From positions 81,355-145,354 of the forward strand of contig QQSK01000013.1 in NCBI GenBank assembly GCA_003602415.1: a stretch of 64,000 nt of DNA, read 5' to 3'. The stretch is from Candidatus Poseidoniales archaeon (GTDB taxonomy: Archaea > Thermoplasmatota > Poseidoniia > Poseidoniales > Poseidoniaceae). This document shows positions 26,109-34,253 of the stretch, in pieces. A program made the position numbers and the translations under genes. Within the stretch, counting starts at the first letter, position 1; each line of letters opens with the position of its first letter. Under the pieces are notes generated by a model. The model ran no database searches, had not been told where the DNA came from, and was given only the letters and a program-made list of their open reading frames with translations.

Positions 26109-27005
26109 TCATGACGATTCCTTGGATTGAGCGAGATAAACTCCACTCACTATGAGCATGAATGAGACGACGAGCGAAAATCCCAGTTTTTCATCAAGCA
26201 GTAACCAGCCACTGAATATTCCAAATATAGGTACGAGATATACATAGAAAGCCGATTTTGCGGCTCCTATAATCTTGATTCCATCTGCGAACCATACGTA
26301 ACTCAGCACCGTTGAAAATAATGCTAGGAATGCCAACCATAGCCACGCTTCAGCAGATACATCACTAGGGAGTCCAACTTGGCCATACTCCCAAATGGCA
26401 GCTGGGGTTTGGATTAGCAATCCTGCTACACTAGACCAGACTGTGAGGTGTAAGGGAGACATAGCCTGCTCGCCAGTCATCGCTTTTTTCATCAAGATGG
26501 TAGTACATGCCCAAGATAATGCAGATAGTCCAATCAATGCATCACCCAGCAACCTTTCATTCACTGGGATGTCAACATTTGGTGAATACCAGGCTAATAC
26601 GCCTACTCCACTCACAGCGAGAATCAATCCTGCACCAAGTCTTTTGTCGAACTTTTCCCCCAAGAATGGAACTGCGAGAATTGCCGTGAATAATGGATTG
26701 AAGGTAATCATCAACGATGCATCGCCAGCAGCAGTCCATTTCATTCCATACATGAAAAATGCTTGATACAAGAAAGTGGATAAGAATCCGATTGCAACGA
26801 TGATTTTCCATTGCTCTTTACTTGGAACGATCCATTGTTTTGTAATCTTTAGAAATATCAGAAAACAACTTACTGCAAGAACATATCTTGCCCATCCTGC
26901 CGCAAAAGGAGGTATCTCACTAGCAGCAACTCTACCAGCGACCCAACCTAAGCCCCAAATCATTGCAACGACTAACAATTTGCCATGTGTCGCTGCATTT
27001 TTCAT
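26109..27005 (-). CDS. EamA/DMT family transporter
   Basis: A 298-residue membrane protein with ten predicted helices in two EamA repeats. Features include VAGRVAASEIPPFAAGWARY after helix 1, AFFMYGMKWTAAGDASLM and, in the second half, LSALSWACTTILMKK and LLLDEKLG near the last helix. DMT proteins of this type carry amino acids, nucleosides or other small metabolites. Its ATG overlaps the upstream stop as ATGA, linking it to the oxygenase cluster, so import or export of an aromatic or acyl compound is a reasonable guess. Confidence 0.88.
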   Translation of the reverse strand: MKNAATHGKLLVVAMIWGLGWVAGRVAASEIPPFAAGWARYVLAVSCFLIFLKITKQWIVPSKEQWKIIVAIGFLSTFLYQAFFMYGMKWTAAGDASLMITFNPLFTAILAVPFLGEKFDKRLGAGLILAVSGVGVLAWYSPNVDIPVNERLLGDALIGLSALSWACTTILMKKAMTGEQAMSPLHLTVWSSVAGLLIQTPAAIWEYGQVGLPSDVSAEAWLWLAFLALFSTVLSYVWFADGIKIIGAAKSAFYVYLVPIFGIFSGWLLLDEKLGFSLVVSFMLIVSGVYLAQSKESS

Positions 27006-27538
27006 CAGAATCGCTCCAAGCCAAGTTGCAGAATTCGGGCTCTAGGTAGCCCGATTTCCGGCATTCCTTCGGCTGGTGCGTGAACTTTGAGTCCTTCAAG
27101 TCGTTGAACGAATAACCCGTACGATGCGATATCATCGGGCAAATATGGAGTTGGCAGTCCGAGTTTTTCTAAACCTTCACACGCTTCTTTGGTGTATATT
27201 GGATAGACATTTGTCTCGAAGTGCATCCAGATTGAAATCCTTCCACAGTCCACATTTTCTAGCGTCAGTAGATGCTCCAGTAATCCAACATCAGGATATT
27301 TCACGGTTTGAATCGCCATGTCTACTTCCATCACCACATCTTCAGGCCAAGCGAATGGCGTATGATTGGCCCAGGAATCAGCAATTGCAATGTGCTCAAC
27401 TACATTATCACCAGTAATGGCGTACAGTGTTTCTTGGTAAGGACGGTCTTCGTAGGTATCGCTGACCAATCCTGGTAAGACCGAGTAGAAGCGCTCTAAT
27501 TCGGCTTCATCGGCCCCGTATAGGGAGACGGGGATCAA
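27005..27538 (-). CDS. Unknown protein in the oxygenase cluster (177 aa)
   Basis: A soluble protein without recognised family, between the BoxB-like gene (9 bases upstream) and the EamA gene (ATGA overlap). The sequence has a repeated alpha/beta look, with two strand-helix segments (VVEHIAIADSW; DCGRISIWMHFETNVYP), reminiscent of small ligand-binding folds. No cysteine cluster or membrane helix. Tight coupling to both neighbours suggests a role in the same pathway, perhaps a regulator or small component of the oxygenase. Confidence 0.65.
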   Translation of the reverse strand: MIPVSLYGADEAELERFYSVLPGLVSDTYEDRPYQETLYAITGDNVVEHIAIADSWANHTPFAWPEDVVMEVDMAIQTVKYPDVGLLEHLLTLENVDCGRISIWMHFETNVYPIYTKEACEGLEKLGLPTPYLPDDIASYGLFVQRLEGLKVHAPAEGMPEIGLPRARILQLGLERF

Positions 27539-27547
27539 TTTCTCACC

Positions 27548-28711
27548 TCATGCAGTTGCGCCAATACCGGTAGCAAGTTGACGAGGAGTCAATGGCTTAT
27601 CTTCAATCCACTGCTGCTTGAATATTTCTTTCAGTGCCTCTTCGTCTTCAGGTGTTGGAAGAACAGTCTTCAGATATTCTGAATATTCTTCATCAGTCCC
27701 TTCGAATAGTGACCCGTCGGTGTAACAGTTCTTGCCTCCGAAAGCACCGATATCTCGGTGGAAGTTTTCGTGAGGAACAAATAGTTCGACACCACATCCT
27801 TCTGGAAGGTATCCGTTCAACTTCTCAACCTCTTTGACGATTTCATCGTGGTAATGTCCACGACTTTCTTCATTCAGAACTTCTTTGTTGACTTCGATAT
27901 CAGCATCTAGCTTCTTTCTTTCATCCCAACGTCCCTTTACTCCCCAGACATATGCCCAGTGAGCAGAGGTAGAGGAATCAGTACCAAACAAATCGTGTGC
28001 TGTAGCAACCCACTTGTTCATGTATCGTTGTAGCATATCAAGTGGAATAACTCCTGCTTTGATGATTCTGCGCAATCCGTTTGAACCGGTTCCAAGGTGG
28101 AAAGATTCCTCCTTGAGCATAGGGCCCATAGATGCAGCCAATGGCTTGAATGCAGATGTGGAAAGCATTCCTAACTGGAATTTACCGTCACGGTCTACGA
28201 ACATGGTGTAGCAGAAGAAGTCTAACCAATGTGGCATAGGCCTGTTGAATGCGCCAAGAAGACGATCTCCATCCTGAGCATTTCGCTCTAGTAACTTCTG
28301 AGCCTCACGTCGTCCCTGCTGTCCAAAATATGTCATCAATAGATACGCCATTTGCCATCCATGTCTCTGTTCTTCAGCCATGATTCTAGCAGCTGCATAT
28401 CTGTCGTAATCAGATGGTGCGGTTTCGAGTAAGTGCTTCTGTTGTTCTACGGATGCGAATTCAGTGTCTCCTTGCACGGTGATCATTGAGACCAATGCAT
28501 CACGGATGTTTTGGTGAGGTACTTGTAACGCTCTTTCCCACTTTGCACGACCGGAATAATCTCCGAATTCAATAACGTCGCCAGCACGGTCCCAATCAAA
28601 CAGAATAGATAGGTCGAAATCGCCTAACCATTCTCGGTTGAAACCAACTCTGTCTTGCCAATCGCTGAAGTTGTTTACCCAGTCGTCCCATGTCTTTGGT
28701 AGTTCTGCCAT
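27548..28711 (-). CDS. BoxB/PaaA-like diiron ring-epoxidase (aromatic-acyl-CoA oxygenase)
   Basis: A 387-residue ferritin-like protein of the PaaA/BoxB family. Iron ligands are visible in two helical motifs: EEQRH at residues 113-117 and EESFH at 201-205. The stretch RDGKFQLGMLSTSAFKPLA between them follows BoxB, the benzoyl-CoA 2,3-epoxidase, more than PaaA. Length lies between PaaA (about 310) and BoxB (about 475). Such enzymes insert oxygen into CoA-activated aromatics using an NADPH reductase. Its promoter region has two tandem palindromes (28746-28772) and a Bat-type regulator lies upstream. Exact substrate is not provable from sequence. Confidence 0.82.
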   Translation of the reverse strand: MAELPKTWDDWVNNFSDWQDRVGFNREWLGDFDLSILFDWDRAGDVIEFGDYSGRAKWERALQVPHQNIRDALVSMITVQGDTEFASVEQQKHLLETAPSDYDRYAAARIMAEEQRHGWQMAYLLMTYFGQQGRREAQKLLERNAQDGDRLLGAFNRPMPHWLDFFCYTMFVDRDGKFQLGMLSTSAFKPLAASMGPMLKEESFHLGTGSNGLRRIIKAGVIPLDMLQRYMNKWVATAHDLFGTDSSTSAHWAYVWGVKGRWDERKKLDADIEVNKEVLNEESRGHYHDEIVKEVEKLNGYLPEGCGVELFVPHENFHRDIGAFGGKNCYTDGSLFEGTDEEYSEYLKTVLPTPEDEEALKEIFKQQWIEDKPLTPRQLATGIGATA

Positions 28712-28745
28712 GGAACTCCTAAGGGGGTTCTCCTATTCATTAATT

Positions 28746-28772
28746 TGCGAACATGTTCGTGCGAACATGTTC
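28746..28772. promoter_or_regulatory. Tandem palindromic operator upstream of the oxygenase gene
   Basis: The 13-base unit TGCGAACATGTTC occurs twice with one base between (28746-28758 and 28760-28772), a 14-base period. Each holds the perfect 10-base palindrome GAACATGTTC. They lie 35-61 bases upstream of the BoxB-like start codon, where archaeal BRE/TATA elements and activator sites sit, and directly after the regulator gene. The likely binder is that regulator, working as a dimer or dimer pair. Confidence 0.75.
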
Positions 28773-29394
28773 AGGGGGAGTTGCGACGCACCTCGTCTGC
28801 AAACGAATTTAGCACCACACCCTCGATTTTGTGAAGTTGAACAGATAGAGTAGATTTGCTAACTCCCAATAATTCGGCAAGTGCACTTAGAGTGATTCTT
28901 CTTGGAGATTCCCAATAGCCTTCATTCATTGCGGAATCAAAAACGGCTCTTTGTCTCGAAGTGAGCATCCTACTGCCAGTTGAACGAGTTGAAACAACCC
29001 GATAGGGGATTTCTTCTTCTCGCAACATTTGTACCAATTCTCTACTTTTGTCTGCTGAACATTCAATGGTCCAATCTACCCATCCATCTCTAATCTCGAA
29101 TGGTGACTGAGGAATAACTCCTGCTTCACGAACCGGTTTGATATATCCTCCGCCGCCTGGTGCAATGTCAACTTCGAACCTGTTGTTTCCTAGATGTCGA
29201 ACTTCGTCAACACCCGAATGTGAATTCAATTCTTGACTCAAATCAGTTGAGGATGAAATTTTTGCAGTACCTCTCCCTCTTCCTAAAGGCATTGTTTCTT
29301 CAATACGAATGATCGCTTCAGGCCTTGAACGAGAAACATCGCCAGACCAATGCCCTTCAGGCAACCTGACTTCGATTCTTAATTGGTTGACCAT
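28771..29394 (-). CDS. Bacterio-opsin activator-type transcription regulator (HTH_10)
   Basis: From ATG 29394 the product is 207 residues. The C-terminal part (LTSRQRAVFDSAMNEGYW, then ITLSALAELLGVSKSTLSVQLHKIE) is the HTH_10 domain of Bat-family archaeal regulators. The N-terminal 130 residues are a beta-rich sensor-like domain, as in short Bat proteins. An ATG at 29433 is also in frame but overlaps glpX. The gene stop codon falls in the second operator repeat, so the regulator sits directly upstream of the cluster it probably controls. Confidence 0.85.
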   Translation of the reverse strand: MVNQLRIEVRLPEGHWSGDVSRSRPEAIIRIEETMPLGRGRGTAKISSSTDLSQELNSHSGVDEVRHLGNNRFEVDIAPGGGGYIKPVREAGVIPQSPFEIRDGWVDWTIECSADKSRELVQMLREEEIPYRVVSTRSTGSRMLTSRQRAVFDSAMNEGYWESPRRITLSALAELLGVSKSTLSVQLHKIEGVVLNSFADEVRRNSP

Positions 29395-29398
29395 ATTA

Positions 29399-30352
29399 TC
29401 ACAATGGATGTGTTCTATCGTGGCGAGTGACATCTCCTGTCCTCACATCGATTAATTCAGCAAAGGTCTGAATGCTATTCTCGCCGACAATGACTCCAGG
29501 TAAGTATCCATCACAGACTCCAGACGCTGCGAATATCGCATCATCAGATTTGCAGAGGTCCTTAGCGTCCCATAGTCTGGTCAAATCATCATCAACCATT
29601 TTCTCCGCTCTCTTTTCTTCTTCATCGGAGCGGAATACTAGCCTTCCTTCGAAAACACCGCCAATACCTCTCAGTGCAGTTGCAGTAATCACGCCTTCAG
29701 GTGCAGCACCAATGCCGAGTAGCATATCGTAAGGGCCATCTGGCCTAGCAGCCCAAATTGCGGCTGAGACATCACCATCTCCCATCAAATGCAGTTGGGC
29801 GCCAGCTTCTCTAACCTCTTTGAATAACTTAGCGTGACGCTCTCTATCTAGAGATACTACCTTTACTTCTGAAATTGGTTTATCCAGCACGTGCGCTGCC
29901 TGTTCTAGATTGTAAGCCACTCCTCCATCCAAGCTGACATGTCCTGCTAGTTCAGGCCCTGCTGCGATTTTATCCATGTAACAATCTGGAGCGTGAAGAA
30001 GTGTTCCACGTGGTGCTGCAGCAAGAACTGCAATAGAGTTAGGAGAGTTATCTGCACAGTTATTTGTACATTCTAAAGGATCGACTGCAATATCGATTTG
30101 TAGCGCTCCTTCAACTCCAACTTGGTTTCCAAGTTCTTCTCCAATGAACAACATTGGGGCCTCGTCACGCTCACCTTCACCAATAGCAACTCTACCATCA
30201 AACGGTACTTTGTCGAAGGTTTTGCGCATTGCTTCAACAGCAGCCGCATCAGCAGCATTTTTGTCGCCTAAACCACGCCATGCAGCACTAGCAATAGCGG
30301 CTTGGTCTACTGCTTCAAGGAAATGATGCGCCAGGTCTGCGGTTCTCGGCAT
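29399..30352 (-). CDS. glpX: Class II fructose-1,6-bisphosphatase (GlpX)
   Basis: A 317-residue enzyme that hydrolyses fructose-1,6-bisphosphate in gluconeogenesis. Family blocks are WRGLGDKNAADAAAVEAM, IGEGERDEAP, VDPLE, NSIAVLAA, DGDVSAAIWAARPDG and GIGAAPEGV. One position is odd: DPLECTNNCA where GlpX normally has DPxEGT, so a conserved Gly near the metal site is Cys. Most archaea use FBPA/P or class IV enzymes. ATG 30379 is an alternative start. Overall gene order is moaE, moaC, glpX on the minus strand. Confidence 0.92.
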   Translation of the reverse strand: MPRTADLAHHFLEAVDQAAIASAAWRGLGDKNAADAAAVEAMRKTFDKVPFDGRVAIGEGERDEAPMLFIGEELGNQVGVEGALQIDIAVDPLECTNNCADNSPNSIAVLAAAPRGTLLHAPDCYMDKIAAGPELAGHVSLDGGVAYNLEQAAHVLDKPISEVKVVSLDRERHAKLFKEVREAGAQLHLMGDGDVSAAIWAARPDGPYDMLLGIGAAPEGVITATALRGIGGVFEGRLVFRSDEEEKRAEKMVDDDLTRLWDAKDLCKSDDAIFAASGVCDGYLPGVIVGENSIQTFAELIDVRTGDVTRHDRTHPL

Positions 30353-30391
30353 GTTATCTGCGATAAGCAACCCCTCCATCAATCAAGCGGG

Positions 30392-30841
30392 TCATTCCGC
30401 CTTGTGTTTTTCTAAGATTACAATATCTGAAATCTTAGTTTCAGGGTACTGCCCCTCGCTATCTTTCTCAAATGATTTCACCATATCAAGTGCGCATAAC
30501 AGGCCAGCAGCCACTCCGGTTAAGGCCTCCATTTCGATACCTGTTTTGTAGTGAGCACTGACTTCTACTGTACATCGTAATGCACAATCTTCCCAATCCC
30601 AAGATACCTTACATCCTTCCAATGGGATTGGGTGGCAATGTGGAATTATGCGTGGGGTTTCTTTGACAGCTTGTATGGCAGCGATTGTCGATGCTTCCAG
30701 AACATTTCCTTTCTTGACCTCATCATTTTCGATTGCATTTTTTGAATCGATTGAAAGGTGTACTAAACCGGTAGCAACAGCCTTTCTGTGCACTATTGCT
30801 TTGGCACCGATATCTACAACTCCTTGGATACTCTTCTTCAT
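30392..30841 (-). CDS. moaC: MoaC, cyclic pyranopterin monophosphate synthase
   Basis: A 149-residue protein for the second step of molybdopterin synthesis. It has the family motifs GNVLEASTIAAIQAVKETP, IPHCHPIPLEG (active-site His), YKTGIEMEALTGVAAGLLCALDMVK, and the C-terminal ISDIVI. The ATG at 30841 lies just after the moaE stop codon, so the two are cotranscribed. Confidence 0.97.
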   Translation of the reverse strand: MKKSIQGVVDIGAKAIVHRKAVATGLVHLSIDSKNAIENDEVKKGNVLEASTIAAIQAVKETPRIIPHCHPIPLEGCKVSWDWEDCALRCTVEVSAHYKTGIEMEALTGVAAGLLCALDMVKSFEKDSEGQYPETKISDIVILEKHKAE

Positions 30842-30845
30842 CAAA

Positions 30846-31271
30846 TCACCCTAAACCTGCTTTCCAAGTCTCCCCGCTAGGCTTGACTTCTTTTTTCCAC
30901 AGAGGGGCTTGCCGTTTTAGTTCATCGATTAGCCATGAACATCCTTCAAACGCCTCTTTTCTGTGAGGACTAGCAACGTGTATTGCTACAATATTTTCCT
31001 GAGGCCCAACTGTTCCTGTTCTATGAGCCATCGCTATTGAATAAAGAGAAAATTTCTCAATTGCTAATTCTGCGATAGATTGCAAAGTCTCAGACAATTT
31101 ATCTTGCCATGCATCAAATTCCAATCGAAGTACTTCTTCACCGTCGTCAACCTCTCTGGTAATTCCGATAAATGATACGATTGCACCACATCCTTCTGTA
31201 TTGAGGTGAGAGCGTAATTTGTCTACATCCAATGAATCAGGCGCTTCTTGAATGAAAATGTGCCCCTGCAT
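30846..31271 (-). CDS. moaE: MoaE, molybdopterin synthase large subunit
   Basis: A 141-residue protein that adds sulfur to cPMP together with MoaD. Motifs seen: GAIVSFIGITREVDDGEEVLRLEFDAW, HRTGTVGPQENIVAIHVASPHRKEAFEG and the terminal WKKEVKPSGETWKAG containing the catalytic Lys. No moaD is next to it, so the sulfur carrier must be elsewhere. It shares an operon with moaC and probably glpX. Confidence 0.96.
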   Translation of the reverse strand: MQGHIFIQEAPDSLDVDKLRSHLNTEGCGAIVSFIGITREVDDGEEVLRLEFDAWQDKLSETLQSIAELAIEKFSLYSIAMAHRTGTVGPQENIVAIHVASPHRKEAFEGCSWLIDELKRQAPLWKKEVKPSGETWKAGLG

Positions 31272-31323
31272 GATTAGCCCAAGCGAGCCGCATCCTTGAA
31301 ACCATCCTCACACATGGGTAATC

Positions 31324-32556
31324 ATGGCCGAAGCGGGTCCTATTCACATAATGGGTGCAGGCTTGTCAGGCCTTGCTGCCGCTACAACACTCGCAAAAGC
31401 AGGTGTTGAAGTGCACGTCCATGATGTTAGAGAGGATTCAGGGCAACGTTTTGATGGTGATTTTCAAGCCCTTGAAAATTGGTCTATGAATGCCGATTTT
31501 TTTGACCAGTTACTTGAATGGGGATACGACCCTAAGGAATTCAAAGCTACAGAATTTAATGTGGTAGATTTGATTCATCCCGATGATGAGATATCTAAGA
31601 CACATTCACCAAAGGTGGCTTATCGTATAGTTGAAAGAGGAACTTCAGAACATACAATCGATCAAGGATTCAAGCGAATGGCAATTGCCGCTGGTGCTAA
31701 CCTGCATTACAAGAGTAGAGTAAAGGAAGAAGATTGTCAAATTATTGCATGTGGTCCTAAAGGTACCAGTGCAGTAGCATACGGCGAAATTTTCCGAACC
31801 AAGCATCCTAACCATATCGCATTCCAACTGAATGATAAATTAGCACCTGGGGCTTATTCATACCTAATCATCATAGATGGTGTAGGATTGATTTGCACCT
31901 GTTTATGGCGCAAGCAGAAAGGAACAGAAAGATTCCTCAATGAGACGATTGCATGGTATCAGGAACATTATCCTGATATTGATATGGAGCCGATAAAGAG
32001 AGTTGGTGGTAAAGGAGATTTCACAATCAACAAGAATTATTTCCAAGATGGCCGTTTTTATGTTGGTGAATCTGGAGGATTGCAGGATTTCATGTGGGGC
32101 TTTGGAATGAGAATGGCGGTATGGTCTGGCCACCTAGCAGCCCAAGACATTCTTGGAAATTGTAACTATGAGACAGAAGTTCGTAAACAATTGATGCCGT
32201 ATGTCAAGACTTCAGTCAGCAATCGTTTCTTGATGAATAGAGTTGGGGATCGTACCTTCAAAAGAATGTGTAAATCTTGGATGAAGAATCAAGCTAAGAA
32301 AGGGGATGGTCTGATTTGGATTGGTAAATTATTCAGGCCAACTTGGTACAAATCGCTATTGTATGTTGCAGTCAGTCCGTTTATGTTAAAGAAAGATCCT
32401 AAGGCAATGGGCCGAGGAGTGCGTCGTTTACCATTTAGAAAAGCAAAGAAAAGAGATTTGTGGGAACAGTCTGAATCTGCGGTAAAAATAGGCGAAAGAT
32501 GGGACCAAGTTAGACGCTCTGGCGGAAGAACTTCGTTTAGCGAGAATAGCGATTGA
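31324..32556 (+). CDS. Geranylgeranyl reductase-like FAD-dependent oxidoreductase
   Basis: A 410-residue flavoprotein with N-terminal FAD loop MGAGLSGLAAATTLAKAG, the middle strand-rich region and a C-terminal FAD-contact segment (GRFYVGESGGLQDFMWGFGMRMAVWSGHLAA). This matches the geranylgeranyl reductase family in which archaea saturate isoprenoid chains of ether lipids. The C-terminal 100 residues are rich in Lys, Arg and Trp and could bind the membrane surface. It diverges from moaE across 52 bases. A different isoprenoid or menaquinone substrate is possible. Confidence 0.82.
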   Translation: MAEAGPIHIMGAGLSGLAAATTLAKAGVEVHVHDVREDSGQRFDGDFQALENWSMNADFFDQLLEWGYDPKEFKATEFNVVDLIHPDDEISKTHSPKVAYRIVERGTSEHTIDQGFKRMAIAAGANLHYKSRVKEEDCQIIACGPKGTSAVAYGEIFRTKHPNHIAFQLNDKLAPGAYSYLIIIDGVGLICTCLWRKQKGTERFLNETIAWYQEHYPDIDMEPIKRVGGKGDFTINKNYFQDGRFYVGESGGLQDFMWGFGMRMAVWSGHLAAQDILGNCNYETEVRKQLMPYVKTSVSNRFLMNRVGDRTFKRMCKSWMKNQAKKGDGLIWIGKLFRPTWYKSLLYVAVSPFMLKKDPKAMGRGVRRLPFRKAKKRDLWEQSESAVKIGERWDQVRRSGGRTSFSENSD

Positions 32557-32586
32557 CTCATTAAGCGGACCCTTTTGGCAGATGAC

Positions 32587-33450
32587 ATGAGCGACCTATA
32601 CGGACTCAAACTTGAACCAATGCCTAATCGTCTAGTTAACTACGGTACAACCGACAACGGTATCGCAGTTATTGAACTTGCATCTGACTCAGCTGGTGCT
32701 CCTTTAGAAGGAGATGCAATGGGTCCTAACACCTATACTCACGAGATGATGCGTGATATTGATACTGCAATTATCAAAGCACGTTTCGATGATGATGTTA
32801 CCGTGATTGTCATTACTGGAAACGGTTCCAAATTCTTCTCAGCAGGTGCATCTATCCAGATGCTTAACAGCGTAACACCTGGATTCAAGTACAATTTCTG
32901 TCTTCATGCAAACGAGACACTTTCTCGATTCGAGCAGACAACAAAGTTGGTTATCTGTGCAATGAACGGTCACGCAGTTGGTGGCGGTTTAGAAATCGCT
33001 ATGGCAGCGGATATTAGAATCGCTAGAAAGAATGCAGGTAAAGTTGGACTTCCTGAAATCAACCTTGGTGTTCTTGCAGGAACTGGAGGAACAGCTCGCT
33101 TAACCCGTCTAATCGGTAAAGCAAAGGCTCTGGAAATGATGGTTACTGGTGAATTAATGTCTTTTGAAGATGCAAAGGATTGCAATCTAATCAACCATAT
33201 TTGGGAAGGAGACGCAGACGATTTCCGCCGAGATGTACTGGATTGGGCTAGCCAATTCACTCTACCTAACAAGGCAACAAAGGCTGTTGGAAACATCAAG
33301 AGATCTTGCCAGACAGGACCTGAGATTCCATTCGAGTACCACTTGGCACTTGAGCGTGAACTTCAGGCTGCTCTATTCGGTAGCAGCGATGCTAAGGAAG
33401 GTATCGCAGCATACGTCGAAAAGAGAGTTCCTTCTTTCGAAGGTCAATGA
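32587..33450 (+). CDS. Enoyl-CoA hydratase (crotonase family)
   Basis: From ATG 32587, 287 residues. Both hydratase glutamates are present: E136 in VGGGLEIAMA and E157 in GLPEINLGVLAGTGGTARL. The oxyanion-hole stretch is FFSAGASIQML. It has a longer N-terminus than the gene at 7.1 kb, and codons are less AT-biased, possibly indicating stronger expression. TTG 32575 is an in-frame upstream alternative. It lies 30 bases after the flavoprotein gene. Confidence 0.93.
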   Translation: MSDLYGLKLEPMPNRLVNYGTTDNGIAVIELASDSAGAPLEGDAMGPNTYTHEMMRDIDTAIIKARFDDDVTVIVITGNGSKFFSAGASIQMLNSVTPGFKYNFCLHANETLSRFEQTTKLVICAMNGHAVGGGLEIAMAADIRIARKNAGKVGLPEINLGVLAGTGGTARLTRLIGKAKALEMMVTGELMSFEDAKDCNLINHIWEGDADDFRRDVLDWASQFTLPNKATKAVGNIKRSCQTGPEIPFEYHLALERELQAALFGSSDAKEGIAAYVEKRVPSFEGQ

Positions 33451-33454
33451 TTCT

Positions 33455-34126
33455 CTAGTTAGGGCAAGTTCGAGCATTGTGCTCCATACTATTGCAGATA
33501 CTACATCTGCGAAGCGCCATTTTTCTGGATTTTTGGCTTTGCCTTCTAATTGCTGCTTCAGGATTTAACTCAGGACAAGTACGTTTGTTGTGTCCTGGTT
33601 GAAAACAATGCTTGCATAAACGTAGACCTCTTTCTCGTAATTTCCTAGCCTTAGCTTGATCAGGATATAATGTTGGACAAGTTCTAGAATTATGACCTGG
33701 CCTATCGCAATGCGAACAACTACGACGGATATTTTTCCTAACCACAACAGGTCTGTCTGGATTAAGTACAGGACATGAGCGAGAATTGTGCCCGGGTTTA
33801 CTACAGTATGAGCATTTTCTTCGTCTGTCGCCTGTGTTTTGTGTAACCTTCTCAGGATATAGTAAAGGGCAAGTTCTCTTGTTGTGACCCTTCCTTAGAC
33901 AGTGGGAGCATGTGCGTACATTTTCTCTGAATCCTCTTGCTTTCCTAGCCTCAGCTTTGTCGGGATCATTTTGGACACAAGTTCGCATGTTATGTCCACG
34001 TTCTCCGCATAGTGAACATACTCTAATTTCTCTTCTTCTTCTAATTGCTGATTTTTTACTTGCAGCTTTCGGACAATTTTCAGTGAGGTGTAGATTTGAG
34101 CCACATTGAGAACAAGGACTCTGCAT
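33455..34126 (-). CDS. Protein with seven tandem CCHC zinc knuckles
   Basis: A 223-residue basic protein built almost entirely of CX2CX4HX4C knuckles at residues 5-18, 37-50, 73-86, 105-118, 137-150, 171-184 and 208-221. Spacing is 32-37 residues. Most read CSxCxxxGHNxRTCP, followed by a short LxPD/E linker rich in Arg and Lys. The GHNxRTCP form is like the knuckle of plant MYBS3-type factors and CNBP-like proteins, which bind single-stranded nucleic acid. Such arrays are rare in archaea. No signal peptide or membrane helix, so nucleic acid binding in the cytoplasm is inferred. Confidence 0.88.
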   Translation of the reverse strand: MQSPCSQCGSNLHLTENCPKAASKKSAIRRRREIRVCSLCGERGHNMRTCVQNDPDKAEARKARGFRENVRTCSHCLRKGHNKRTCPLLYPEKVTQNTGDRRRKCSYCSKPGHNSRSCPVLNPDRPVVVRKNIRRSCSHCDRPGHNSRTCPTLYPDQAKARKLRERGLRLCKHCFQPGHNKRTCPELNPEAAIRRQSQKSRKMALRRCSICNSMEHNARTCPN

Positions 34127-34253
34127 TGGTGAAAGATTGATTATGTGTTGTATATTAAATCAATTATTAATCGAAAAATATGATTTTTTACTGCCTTATC
34201 ATCTTCAAACATCTAACGATGTTTTCAAGTCCTTGAGTTGGTTCGGCTGGGTC

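Noticed and set aside
34137..34253. N-terminal extension of the aldolase
   Set aside because: Composition is AT-rich promoter-like and the family start fits ATG 34254.
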